From: Ricordea florida
Lineage: Eukaryota > Cnidaria > Anthozoa > Corallimorpharia > Ricordeidae
Direction of reading: 5' to 3'
DNA length: 64,000 nt
Assembly (NCBI GenBank): GCA_949710005.1
Contig: OX453275.1
Coordinates: 18,806,835 to 18,870,834, forward strand
Shown: piece after piece, positions 28,530 to 39,599 of the stretch
How the letters are laid out: each line of letters starts with the position of its first letter
How positions within the stretch are numbered: position 1 is the stretch's first letter
Made by a program: the position numbers and the translations under genes
The notes under the pieces: model-generated
Seen by the model: the letters and a program-made list of their open reading frames with translations, nothing else
Database searches by the model: none
Told to the model about the DNA's origin: nothing

Positions 28530-31362
28530 AGATGTGTCCAGTGTTCTGGGTTGCATGGTGTGTGGAGATGTAGAGTGTTCAGAAATTCTCCATTGAGGAA
28601 CCGCCTGTACAACAACACTGACTGTGTTGGGTGTGTCTCGCTCAAGGACACATTACAAGATTTTGTGGTAGTGGTTTCCGCTGCAGAATATCAGGTTGTG
28701 GAAGAGATCATCACTATCTATTACATCACACACAAGAGAGCGACGACGGACAAAGTACCGAAGCTAGACGCGAGAACATGACCAGAGGTCCTATAACTTC
28801 CAAGAGCACACAGATACCTGATTCTAATACTCGTGTTATCTCAGGATCAACAAGTGTTGAGCTAGTCAGTCCGATTAATCCTTCTGCAGTTTGCAGTTCC
28901 ACAGCGGTAAAGTCAAATGATACTGTTGCAGTCACTGCAGTTGGAACGAATCGACCAAGAGCATGTTTCGGGGTCGTTCCAGTCAAGATTAGCTACCCAG
29001 GTAGTACCGAGAGGATTACAACCCATGCCGTTCTGGGCAGTCTCGCACGGAAATTAGGCGAGGAAGAGATGAAGCCAACCAACTATACAATGATAACAGC
29101 CAATTCGGAAGAGCAGAGATCTGGATACAAGGTTCAATTGAGCATAGAATCACTCCAAGGTGACGTGAAGTTCGACCTCAATGATGTTTTGACGACGAGC
29201 AGTCTTCCTGTTACACTGCAGCACATACCTTCTTATGAAGACTTACGGAGGTGGACCCACCATAGTAATGTTGATTTGCCTGAAGCAAAGGAGGGAGAAA
29301 TTTCAATTCTAATAGGTGCCGATCGTCCAGACATAATCGAGAAACAGTTACACAAGAGAGAGGGAGGAAGTGGTGAACCTGTAGTAGTAAGGACACCGTT
29401 AGGTTGGGCCGTCTTTGGTCCTATTGGAGAAGGTACAACGGATCACATTTGTCTGAACTTTAGCCGTACTGATCAAGAAAGCCTGAATGCTCAGATGGAA
29501 CGAATGTACCATGAAGAGTTCACTGAAGCTAATGGTGACCCTGAAAGAGGTTTGTCAATAGAAGACCGTAGAGCTCGCCTGATTATGGATCAGTCAGCCA
29601 CATTGGTGAAAGGGCATTATCAGCTAAAGCGTCCATTCCGCAAAGACCCTCCTAACCTACCAGACAGTTTGGTAGTCGCCGAAAGGAGACTTAAGTGGTT
29701 AAAGGCGAAGTTTCAAAAGAACCCACTGTTCCAAAGCCAGTACAGTAGTGTTCTAGAAAAATAACAGGAAGAAAGATCCTCGAGACAAGTACCCGATGGT
29801 AAAGTGTCTAACCTGAAGCCAATCTGGTATCTTCTTCATCATGCAGTATGGCACCCAAGAAAACCAGAAGAACCGAGAGCGGTGTTCGACTGTGCTTCCG
29901 TTAGTAATGGAACGTCACTGAATGAACAGCTTTTAAGAGGACCTGAAAATACCAGAACCCTAATAGGAGTAGTCCTGAGATTCCGAGTAGACTACATAGC
30001 AGTTACAGCAGACATAACGAGAATGTTTCACCAGGTCTATGTTGCGCCAGAGGATTGTGGAGCGCTTTGTTATCTATGGTGGCCAAACGGTGACGTGTCT
30101 AAGGACCCGAAGACCTACCAAATGTTAGTACACATATTCGGAGCAAAGTCCTCGCCTAGCATAGCCAGCTACGCCCTTAGGAAGACAGCTAAAAACGATG
30201 AGCAGAATTTCTCCAAGGAGGCTGTTGATGCTGTGTTTCGAGATTTCTACGTAGACGATTTACTTACATCATTTGTTGGTCAACAGCACGCCATAGAACT
30301 TAGTAAGGAGTTACAAGAGTTACTTGCAAGAGGAGGCTTCAAACTCATCAAATGGATTTAAAATTCTCGCAGTGTCTTGTCAGCATTCCCAGTCGAGGAA
30401 CGAGCCCCGCACATTAAGAATTTAGACTTGACGTCAGAATGTTTACCCATGGATAGAGCGCTATGAGTGCATTGGAATGTGAAAGATACGCTAGACTTTG
30501 TTGTCAGCAGTAAGGAGCAACAAAACAGCAAAGGAGTTTTGTCGTCTATCGCAACTGTGTTCGATCCGTTAGGATTTGCTGGCCCATTGCTTCTGCCCGG
30601 GAGAGAGATAAACCAGGAACTCTGTTGACTAAGGTTTGACTGGGGTATGAGATTGCCAGAGGAGTTCCGTACTAGTTGGAGAAATTGGAGAGAAGGCTTA
30701 GTGAGTTTAGAAGGTTTCAGTATTCCACGATGTTATAGGCCGAGGGGATTTGGCGAACTAAGAGAAGCACAGCTCCATCATTTTGCAGATGCGTCCCAAG
30801 AAAATGGTTATGGGACAGCCTCGTACTTGCGTCTTACTAATGATCGAGACCGAATACATTGCAGTTTCGTCACTCGTAAGTCTCGCGTAAGACAACTGAA
30901 GAACGCCGTAACCACACCAAAGCTAGAGCTGACCGCTGAAACCTTGGCAGTCTGAATCAATCGGGTGGTGATGAGAGAGTTAGAAGGGAGATTAAACATT
31001 GACAAAGTCATTTATTGGACTGACTCTGAGATCGTCCTCAAGTATATTGTAAATGATGTTTGAAGATTTGGGACGTTTGCTGCGAATCGAGTGGATATTA
31101 TAAGACAGGAATCAGAGCCAAGCCAGTGGCGGCATGTACCTACAGAACTCAATCCTGCCGACCATGCTTCACATGGGATTAAGGCATCAGAAATCGAGAA
31201 GCTCGAGAGATGGCGCCACGGTCCTGAATTTCTATGGAGAGAGGCTGGCGAATGGCCCCCGTGATCGCCTCCAGTGAAGAGTAGACTGGTCCGTCTAAGA
31301 CCGTTTAAGGATCAAGACATTATTCGTGTTGGAGGGCGCTTGAAACATTCAGATTTGCAGTG
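28530..31362 (+). pseudogene. BEL/Pao gag zinc knuckle, protease, RT and Pao/RNase H region
   Basis: PRCVQCSGLHGVWRC and then CRISGCGRDHHYLLH are the paired CCHC-like knuckles at the gag end. A protease region follows (THAVL...LARKLG) but lacks a D-S/T-G active site, as if a short piece were deleted. The RT spans about 29,780-30,360: AVFDCAS, TADITRMFHQVYV, FGAKSSPS and FYVDDLL. The Pao region has FDPLGFAGP, then HHFADASQENGYG and TPKLELTAETLAV, followed by an RNase H-like YWTDSEIVLKYI. In-frame stops lie at 29,762, 30,359 and about 30,464, 30,625, 30,953, 31,060 and 31,261, most of them TGA. It is dead. Confidence 0.8.
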
Positions 31363-31375
31363 TGATATTAATAAC

Positions 31376-31418
<43 letters not shown>

Positions 31419-31420
31419 GC
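31363..31420 (+). repeat. (AAT)n microsatellite
   Basis: An uninterrupted run of about 17 AAT/ATA units. It lies at the junction of BEL/Pao pol and a minus-strand LINE fragment, and on the minus strand it would be that LINE's 3' simple-repeat tail. Confidence 0.85.
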
Positions 31421-32160
31421 ATTTATTTATACACGATAGTTAAAAATACAGCGTTGCTGATGTGGTCGTGTACAATCTAAAACGTTAAAATTACAAATTA
31501 TAAGAAATAAAAAAAAGCTAATCGAATAAAGTAAAATTGTCTAAAACATTACTTTTGGTTACTTTACGTTTAAAACTATTTACATTATCTTCTACCGTAA
31601 TAACATTACTTAAAAAGTTCCATAAGATGGCGCCATGGTACGCAATAGATTTCTTTAAGAATTCAGTCCTTGGACGGGGCAGCGAAACGCACACCTTCTG
31701 TCGCAAGTTATATTTCGGGGTGCGTTTGTTAAACAGCTCTTTGAGAGGAACCGGGAGTTTCCATGGTAGCAGTTATGAACAAAAAGAACCCGTTTCAAGT
31801 AAATATGCTTGAGTGACTTCCAGTTGGTGCATGTAAGGACGTCCTCAGTAGACATATTCCAGTCAAGGCGATGGATAATTTTTGCAGCCCTAACATTAAT
31901 ACGTTCAAGGCTGCCAAATAATGTCTTGCCACATGAGCCCAAATTAAGAGTTCATAAGTCACCGAAGGTAAAATAACCTTAAAATAAAAGTCAAGTCTGG
32001 CCCCAATCGGTAAAAAATAGAGGGATCTCAAAAGGCTTAATTTCTGAGAAAAGCTCTTAATTAATTCACTAACGTGAACAGATTGCAAGGTGTGGTAGGT
32101 CGACGCTGTATGTAAATTTCCGTAGTTCGGTACAACTGGAACCATTGACGAAACCAAGGC
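31421..32160 (-). pseudogene. LINE fragment inserted in BEL/Pao pol
   Basis: The minus strand in several frames encodes LINE RT C-terminal sequence: NYGNLHTAS, SFSQKLSLLRSLYFLPIGAR, FGSLERINVRAAKIIHRLDW, and KKSIAYHGAILWNF near the 3' end. It is 5'-truncated and frameshifted. The upstream limit near 32,160 is approximate. Confidence 0.65.
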
Positions 32161-32384
32161 CAAACATCAAAATGCTCGCCGTATGGGGCGTAAGAAGACT
32201 GCTCAAGCACATAAAGCTGGAAAGCAGTTCCACGAACATTTACCAGTACGTAGAGATGGTTGTAGAATGCAGCTCCAAACGACCCAAACATAGAAAAAAC
32301 ACGGAGACCAGGAAAACGTGGCTGCTCTGCATCATTAACATTAAGAATAATGCAGTTTCTACAATAGAGCGTGTTTTCAGTAAC

Positions 32385-33284
32385 AGTCAAGTGTGCAAGC
32401 GGCAGAATGCCAAGGTAGGAGAGCAAGTGACTGCACCGCTTCCAATTGTTCGTGTGTCGTCAGATAGCAAGCGTCTCATTTACCCATTTGCGGCAGTAGG
32501 ATTAGATTACTTTGGACTACTCTAAGTAAAGCGGGCACCCAACACAAGATCGAGGAAAGTTTCGTCCCTGCACAAGCGGTATGGATGTCTCTTCACTTGC
32601 TTAAGATATCGAGGAGTTCACATAGAGTTGGCTGAAGACCTGCCCAGTGATTCTTTTATCAATGTAGTGCTACGGTTTGTTGGCCGAAGAGGCCCGCCAA
32701 GGATCATCTGTAGTGATAATGGTACTAATTTCAGAGGAGCTGAATTGGACGTCATAAAGGCCATGAAGGAATGGGACCAAGAAAGGATCCAGTCCACTAT
32801 GGCTCAGAGAGGAATTGAATGGAGATTCAATCCCCCCGTGGCGAGCCACCAAGGCGGTGTGCGGGAGAGACTCGTACGTTCTATAAGGAGAATCTTGCAC
32901 TCGATGGTCGGAGAACGTCTGGTCGATGAAGAAACGTTGAGAACATTTATGGTTGAAGTGGAAAAGATTTTGAATGACGGACCGATTACACCTGTCTCAA
33001 GTAATCCACATGACTTAGAAGCCTTGACTCCAAACCATATCCTTCTATTACGTCGGAACCCGTCCAACCCCCCAGAAGTGTTTGAAGAAGAGGATCAGTG
33101 CAAGGCAAGATGGAAGCATGTTCACCTGCTCGCGAATGAGGTTTGGCAGAGGTGGACAAAGGAATATCTACCAACGCTTCAAGAACGTCAGAAGTGGTTA
33201 CATCCGAAACCAAACTTCAATGTAGGAGATTTAGTTCTGGTAACAGAGAAGAATGTACCTCGTGGTCAGTGGCCTAAGGGTTAA
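32385..33284 (+). pseudogene. BEL/Pao integrase
   Basis: KRQNAKVGEQ, then FAAVGLDYFGLL (first catalytic Asp), then VHIELAEDLPSDSF, ICSDNGTNFRG (second Asp) and a later helical segment with a Gly-Gly-Val-Arg-Glu motif supplying the likely Glu. A C-terminal LTPNHILLLR block and a FNVGDLVLV block are typical of BEL/Pao. The frame is interrupted by a TAA at about 32,523. Over half (32,628-33,284) is open. Confidence 0.75.
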
Positions 33285-33678
33285 ATCGAGCAAACCTTTC
33301 CCGACAGTGAAGGCAAGGTGCGCCAAGTTACGGCGAGAACAGCAAATGCAGTTTACCGAAGAGACATCCGAAAACTCAGTTTATTAGAGAAACAGTTGTT
33401 GAGTCGCCTTGAGCAAAAAGTGAAGCCCGTTTCAGAGAACCCCTGAAAGCAGAATGTCAAGGATTTACCCCAGTGAAAACCAGTCTGAATTAACAGTCCT
33501 GGGCTTGAAGGACATTTAACATGACATGCAGTGTGAATTAGAGAAAGACCTTTGAGGACATGCAAACTTTGAGTAACACCGTATTGCTCTTATATGTCGA
33601 ACTTGTAGAGACATTTTAGTAAATCGTTGTGATGGACTATTAGAAAGGCTCCCATGTCGCCTTTCGGGAGGGAGAGGG

Positions 33679-34013
33679 TGTAGACGCATTTCAAGACTCT
33701 TACCTAACGTTTATGACGTAGTATCATACTTATGTAGACTCGTTTTCTCACGATCGAAGTCACATGGAGTTTAGTTCGGTTCAGGTTTCAAGGAATTAGG
33801 GCAAACTAAGTTGCAAGTAATGTTCGTTTAGAACTTATTGGATCGTTTCTAGTGTGTTGAGTAATGTTTCGAACAGTCGTTTCTTCTCTTTTAGCGAATC
33901 TATCAGCGTCGTGCTGAGTGAATACGAGTTAGTGGCCCTAAATGTCGAAGTATTGGTGTACGTAAAGTCAATAAACAAGTGGTCAGGTTTCGTAGCTATG
34001 ACTGAACGCTAGA
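33679..34013 (+). repeat. BEL/Pao right LTR
   Basis: 335 bp, the partner of the left LTR. Point differences between the LTRs indicate that insertion was not recent. Confidence 0.85.
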
Positions 34014-34089
34014 TTATCTTTGTCATGACTCCGTATTACACGTGTTCAACAGGGCGGTATCCGAAAGAGTAATATCCGACTGAACCAAA

Positions 34090-35243
34090 GTGTCAGTCAG
34101 TACAAAACGTGATCCCAGCCACGCAGAGGAAACGCCCAGGGCGTTGAAGGCCGAAAGGACGTGGCACCGGCTTACTCTTAACCCATCCAGGACTTTACCA
34201 GGAGAAACTCTCTATGTTTCTATACCACGGCTCGACGGGGGCGTCTTGACAGTCCCTGGCAGCATGGCCCTTGTGACCTTGTTGTCAGCGGGGACGCGAG
34301 CAACAGTGCTGTCAACAATGTCTCTCACCCTCTTGTGAACCGCTTCACCGTGAGGTTCGCAGGGGAGGTGCTCCAGGACACTAACAGGTTCGACCTTTAC
34401 AACATCTACGCCGCTCTCTTTCTGATGGCGAAAGAGCGGCAGAAGAGGACCCTTAAAGTTACGATCTGGGGCAGGAGACGTCAAGGTTGACAACAAAGCA
34501 GAAAATGTATTGAAAGCCATTTACGGCCCGAAATATCGTATCCCGCTGGAGCATGAGATCTTGCGTGACCGTGGGGTATTCTACCAACGAGCCCTTGGTG
34601 AATTGCTGAACTTTGAGATATCGCTGCAACCGCGGACCAGGTGATGACTCGGCTTCCCTTGGCTATGGGTTGACCAACCTCGGGCCAGATGACGAAGTTA
34701 TTCGCAATGCGGACGAAAAAGCAGCGAACACCTATCAAAGGGGAAAAATGTTCTTCTGTGATCACGTCACTCTCCACAAGATATTCACCGCGAATAAGGG
34801 AGCCGAACCATAGTTAACGAGACAGTCAGTGTGCCATGCCGGTCAATGAAAGGATTCCTGTTTCTCTTCATCGAGCCCTACACACGAGGAACATGGTTAA
34901 AGTAACAGCCGAAGGGGTGCCAAATAAAGTCTACAGTCAAGGCCTTGAGGGAAGAGATTTGTGGGAAGAGGCAGCTCGGCACTTTGTCAAAGACAAGAGC
35001 ACTGTTATGAATGCCATCCGCTTCTACACGGAGGATAAATTCGGGCTCTTCGTCGACCCATGGTCCACAGACGACAACAGTCTCCACGGGAGCGGTCTAA
35101 GGCTGGTGAACACGAAAGACGGAATCCAGCTTAAGATTCGAAGGACTACAGCAGGTTCCGGCTACTTGAACTGCCACGTATTTGTAGCAGGCGACGCACA
35201 GTTAAACCTGTTTAATGGACAGCTCGATTCAATCCAATACTGA
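34090..35243 (+). pseudogene. Major capsid protein remnant of the second Polinton
   Basis: Pieces in successive plus frames align with the intact capsid protein: WHRLTLNPS...ETLYVSIPRL at 34,160-34,240, YRIPLEHEILRDRGVFY at 34,530, and FGLFVDPWSTDDNSLHG plus GYLNCHVFVAGDAQLN near 35,040-35,200. At least two frameshifts and several stops occur between 34,330 and 34,840. There is no ATG at the expected start (GTG at 34,090 after an upstream stop). Confidence 0.75.
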
Positions 35244-35254
35244 TTGATGCCAAA

Positions 35255-35830
35255 AAAACTCCGTTTAACGCGCTCATAATCGGTCCAACAAACTATGGAA
35301 AACCAAATACCTCCTAGATCAACTTTGTGGACCATTCAGAGATACGCTCGACTATATTTTTTTGATCTGCTCCACCTCCATACACAACACGACTTATGAT
35401 GGCTTCGCAGAGAACGACGACCGCATATTTGTCGTTGTGCCCCCGCAGCCAGGCTGCAACGAACAAGACGCAGTGGATAGGCTTCTAAGCTCGCTACGTA
35501 TACTGTTCGAAGGAACGAACACTCTAAAGACGTGAAACATAGGTCCAACTAACTGGTAAATCTCTCATTCAGCACAAGGCACATTGGCATAAGCGTCTGG
35601 GTCCTAACGCAGCGGTTTACTGGTATTACAAAGCCGTATAGGGAAAATATCGCGGCTATGGTGCTGTTCTACACCCCTTCTAAAAAGAGCATGAAGGCTA
35701 TCTTTTAAAAGCTATGCTGGAGAGCTCTCAAGGAAATCACAGAAGCACTCCCATGTTGTCTTCAGTCTTCGACACCATTACGAGATCCACTTAGAGCTAC
35801 CATATCCTGATACAGATACGTAACTGTAAA
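35255..35830 (+). pseudogene. Packaging ATPase remnant of the second Polinton
   Basis: A Walker A-like GPTNYGK near 35,280 is followed by frameshifts. LICSTSIHNTTYDGFAEN near 35,365 matches the intact element's LICPTYVHNKTYRGFAHK position. A later frame carries SFSARHIGISVWVLTQRFTG near 35,570, matching the FSGRHKNFSVWLLTQQ region. Several frameshifts; no continuous product. Confidence 0.7.
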
Positions 35831-35999
35831 TGGCAAAAACAAACATGTCAAACGCAGACGAACTTTAAGAAGATCTGCTGTACGAACACGCGGTCCCTTC
35901 ACCCTTCACCTTGTGGCACGAAAAGTAATGTATTCGAACCTGTGAAATAAATTCAGGACGTAAACGGCAATGACAGCCAGCGGGAGCAGCTGGCTACAT

Positions 36000-36600
36000 C
36001 TGGGTGTCACCCAGATGTCGTCCGGTCGGGTTTGATCGATGGGTTGCTCGAATTCCACTCCTCCCCATTGCTCTCGGAACAATGAGTCGGAGTCGGTCTG
36101 GCGCCAGATGCGGCCCTTGACATCGTGCAGTTTCGAGATCGGGCTACTGTAGCAAGGACCTTCAGTGTTACTCTTTCAGACGCTACATGGTGAACCGTAT
36201 TTTTCACACAGACATCAGTTGTATCAAACCAATGCACGTTTTCAGGCCCCGTCCACTCCTCAATCATGCAATAGAGGCCCTCTTTGTCTCCCCAGAGAGG
36301 CACCTGACCAATGTCACCACTGCACACTACCTGGGGGTCTGTTGGCGACGTATTCTATGACGGTGCAAAGTACTCTAGTCTGTATCTTGGAGAAGTAATG
36401 GTGGCACGTTTGGTCATTGACTGGAGTACCAATAGGGGCGAGTCGAGGATTATTCCTATGGTCGTCTGCCAGATCGTTTTCAGGTGTCAACACGACAATC
36501 CGTCGACCCTGAAACATTGCAACGGCCCACTCGGTCTTTCCGGAGCCACCCTGACCAGCAAGGTACATGTACATTTCTAACCTAGCTAAGACCGAACTCT
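36000..36600 (-). pseudogene. SF1-type helicase remnant
   Basis: Minus-strand frames carry LAGQGGSGKTEWAV (motif I, Walker A), RRIVVLTPENDLADD (motif Ia-like), QTCHHYF, and in a second frame CSGDIGQVPLWGDKEG (motif III-like GDxxQ). This arrangement fits a superfamily 1 (Pif1-like or related viral) DNA helicase. It is frameshifted between the two pieces at about 36,320. It lies tail-to-tail with the ATPase remnant and may belong to the second Polinton or to another virus-like element. Confidence 0.6.
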
Positions 36601-37057
36601 AAATAGCAATTTTCAGGGCCTCGATCGGCGCCAGCACTTTGGCCAAGCGTTTACGCGAACGACGTTCGGTATCACATACTTTGGTTCCCACACGATATGC
36701 GCCACAACCAACACATCGGGTCTGTGACTGGGTGCCCACTCCACAGAGGTGGCTGTTGGGATTCTATTCGTTGTCCTCTGGGAGGTGGTAGGGTTCCCTT
36801 CTTTTCTCTCTGGGCCACGCACAGTGGCCATATTCTTAACTATAATCAAGAAAGTCTGAAGAAAGATATTTTTCTTTGGAGAAAAAGCGACATTAAAAAA
36901 AGGAATAGTAAAAAAGAAAACACTGGTGTTACATATGCGAATCGAAGAAACGACCTACACTGCTCCATTGGAATCTAAGCCTGTCGTCCCACCTACGTAA
37001 AAACACACCAAAGTGAGGCTAATGTGGGGAAGAAGTGAGTCGACGAGAGCTCTAGAA
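36601..37057. other. Non-coding DNA, nothing recognised
   Basis: Short open stretches exist but without recognisable domains. It separates the helicase remnant from a THAP pseudogene. Confidence 0.35.
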
Positions 37058-37324
37058 ATGGTGAAGCATCACTGTTGTGCTATTAACTGCACAAATAGCA
37101 CCCAGAAATAGAAAAATGTTGAAAAATATTCGGACTGGCAAATGTTAGATTTTTCCATTCCTCAAGACAACTCAAATAAGAATTATGCCGCGGGAATGTC
37201 AGAGCGAGAGCGGCGTTTGCGATGGACTACAGCTTGTCGTCTGGACAGTTTAAATGTTACGAGGCACACCAGAATATGTTCGATTCATTTCGAAGGAGGT
37301 CTTGGCCCGACTAAATTGAATCCC

Positions 37325-38683
37325 GGGGCCCGTTTCTCGAACGACCCGGTAAATTATCGGGCCCGGTAATTCACCCGGTAAGTCCCGGTAAACGTTTCAG
37401 GTGTTTCTCGAAGCTCCCGTTATTTTCGATTCCGTAAATTTGTCCGGTAACTTGTCCGGTAATTTACGGGAGGTCGTGACCTCCAGTAAAGTTATCGGGA
37501 AGTCGCAAATGTTGCAAAACTAACAAAACGGCGGCCAGAGGCGGACTTTCTTGTTTAGCGCGAACACCACGGTCTCATCAAAGATGCTTCTTTCTAGCCG
37601 ATATGGCTGACTGCGAGGTCATTGAACAATTTTGGCTCTCTCGAGCAAGATCGAATAGAGTAGCTCGTTGAGGAAATGAAGGAGGAATTGGAAAGAAATA
37701 CGACGAGAAGCTGCCCACTGGCTTCGGAAACGTAGATAAATATTTGTTGTTTTATTTTTTAAAGTTGGCATGCATTTGCATGGAAGCGCTATATAAATGT
37801 GAGGTTCTATTTCATTGTTTTTTAAAACCAACCAACAGAGGAAAAAATCAATGAGTAGATAAAACGCCGATCACTCGCCGCGCGTTATGACTTCCAAATG
37901 ACTTCTTTGTGAAAATGATGGTTCCCGTCACGCAAACCTGATCGTACTGTAAGGCAAACCTGTTTCCTATGTGTTAATTGCGGCTTTTTTTTACCTTTTT
38001 GGGAAGGAGGGAATAAGAAAACAGACACTACAGATAAAAGTAATTACATAAAAGAGCGGTCGGGAAAAGAGTCGCATTATGCAGGGTGCACAAACACGAG
38101 GAAGCGTACTGTACTCACGATAGATAAACGAGAATAAGGACCTTTAAAATTATTCTTCCCAATAACAAAATTGTTTCAGTCGCATTTCTCTTGATCTTAA
38201 ATTGCTTTATGCCAGAACAGTCGATTTGGGATCTTTGAAAATTGCGCTTGATGTTTAAGGGTTGTTTGCAAAAGCCGTTCGGATAGATTTTGATTTTGAT
38301 TTTTAGGATTTTGATTTTGATTTTTGGGATTTTGATTTTGCTCTGTGTGATCTGTTGGAATTTGTTGAGTTTTCTTGTCGGATTTTGATCTGATTTTGGG
38401 ATTTTTATTTTTATTTTTGGGATTTTGTGATCCCATTTTTGGGATATTTTGATCTTATTTTGGGGTATTTGATCCGATTTTGGGGTTGAGTTTGATTTTG
38501 GTGGATTTTACTGGTCTTGGGTGGTTTTTAGGTGTGGATTTAAAGCGGTGCCCCAGGATCGGCGAGTTCCCCCTACTCGGATGCTTCGAGAAACACTATT
38601 CCGTGACTGGTAAAGTTTCGCGTTAACCGTCCCGGTAAGTTATCGGGCCCGGAATTTACGGGAGCTTTCGAGAAACGGGCCCC
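37325..38683. mobile_element. Non-autonomous TIR element inside the THAP gene
   Basis: The ends GGGGCCCGTTTCTCGAA (37,325) and its inverse ending at 38,683 are followed inward by CCCGGTAAnTTATCGGGCCC-like blocks repeated on both sides. It is 1.36 kb with no transposase. A GATTTTGATTTT-type simple repeat lies at about 38,285-38,500. The G-rich start and TCTCGAA block recall Harbinger-group MITEs, but the superfamily is not proven. Confidence 0.65.
38285..38520 (+). repeat. (GATTTT)n-like simple repeat
   Basis: Imperfect units of GATTTTGATTTTTGGGATTTT over about 230 bp within the TIR element. The complement gives a spurious Lys/Asn/Pro/Gln repeat peptide, not a gene. Confidence 0.75.
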
Positions 38684-39049
38684 TGTTCCCTCAATATTTG
38701 CATTCCAACAACATCTTCAGCGAAAACCTCCGAAAAGTCGTACTGACCCGGAGGAGAGACGTCGAATTCAGCGAAAAGAAGCACCGCAGACATCGAAGAT
38801 TAAGAACATGTTTACGAGCCGAAAAAAGCAACACCTTAAACAGGAACTAATGGATCAAGGGTTGAGAAAAGAGCATTCTGCTTTGAAGGAGTTAATACTC
38901 CTTATTGTGAGCTCGTGTACGTTGATGCCGAGGTCCAAACTGATTTAACAGCCTCCGACATAGAAGTAATGGCCGATTGTAAGGACAAGTTGGAAAACAA
39001 AACTCAGCTAATCAAAGGCTCCTTTGGTATGTATCATGGTATGTGGTAA

Positions 39050-39560
39050 TTATTCCATGAAGTGCTGTCCTTTCCCCAGACCAGAAAGCGTTCATTCCCA
39101 ATAGTTCGCTTTGTGCACCCTTGCTACGCTGATCGATTACGCCTCGTCCAAATTGGAGACATCGTCACTTTTAAGACTTTAAAACCCATTTCTTTCCCCT
39201 CGAGCATTCTTGAACACATTTCCTGTTCGTTCGCGAGATCCTCAAAAGTGTATTTTGATCAAAGATGGAGAGAAAGGAACGAAACCCCGCTGTGACAATC
39301 TTTGTGTTGGGCTCGACACAACAGACGCCATTTTGTAAACATGTGCTGCTGCTTTGTCTCACCCCCTGCCCCCACATAAAAGAATTGCACTACCTTGTGA
39401 ACAAAACCAAATTTAGTATGGGAGACAGGGGTAAACCTGTTTAATTCACACTTTATGTAGATTTAATGCATAAATTAATTGTCTAACGGGAATGGAGTGA
39501 CGAATCCAACCATCACTATACCTCATGGTATGACATACAAACCATGAGGTAATAAAAGGA
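39050..39560. repeat. Dispersed repeat R2, copy 1
   Basis: About 510 bp repeated in direct orientation at 56,217-56,725. It ends in a palindromic TACCTCATGGTATGACATAC... hairpin (39,521-39,551). Sequence resembling ATCAAAGGCTCCTTTG flanks it on both sides. No coding capacity. Confidence 0.65.
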
Positions 39561-39599
39561 ATCAAAGGCTCCTTTGAGCTACCTCATGGTATGTGGTAA

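Larger units (their letters stand above)
27666..34013 (+). mobile_element. BEL/Pao LTR retrotransposon, 6.3 kb, decayed
   Basis: Two LTRs (27,666-28,006 and 33,679-34,013) start TGTA and end near CTAGA/CTACA. They are flanked by a 5-bp duplication TTATC at 27,661-27,665 and 34,014-34,018. Between them, on the plus strand, are a zinc-knuckle region, protease, RT with YVDD, a Pao/RNase H region and integrase, in the order typical of BEL/Pao. Almost all pol stays in one frame but with many stop codons. A LINE fragment with an AAT microsatellite interrupts it at about 31,366-32,160. Confidence 0.85.
34014..36600. mobile_element. Degraded second Polinton fragment, different lineage
   Basis: Right of the BEL/Pao element lie a capsid gene, an ATPase gene and, on the other strand, a helicase gene, all broken. 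With the acidic-gene remnant at 27,473-27,660 they keep the acidic(-)/capsid(+)/ATPase(+) order of the intact Polinton. Protein-level divergence is large, so this is not a copy of the first element. No TIRs, integrase or polymerase were found. Confidence 0.7.
37058..39010 (+). pseudogene. THAP-domain gene split by a TIR element
   Basis: ATG 37,058 opens a THAP finger (HHCCAINCTN, WTTACR, ICSIHFEGG) with a TAG after STQK near residue 18. The frame reaches GPTKLNP at 37,324, where a TIR element begins. Beyond the element at 38,684 it resumes with VPSIFAF, the usual end of a THAP domain (PxxF-like), then a basic linker (KPPKSRTDPEERRR). A coiled-coil-like and acidic region continues to about 39,010 in another frame (YVDAEVQTDLTASDIE). 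No catalytic domain is seen. Confidence 0.65.

Noticed and set aside
31366-31418. CRISPR-like or regulatory tandem array
   Set aside because: It is a simple AAT microsatellite at a LINE tail.
38197-38436. Minus-strand Asn/Lys/Pro/Gln-rich repeat peptide
   Set aside because: It comes from the GATTTT simple repeat inside a TIR element.
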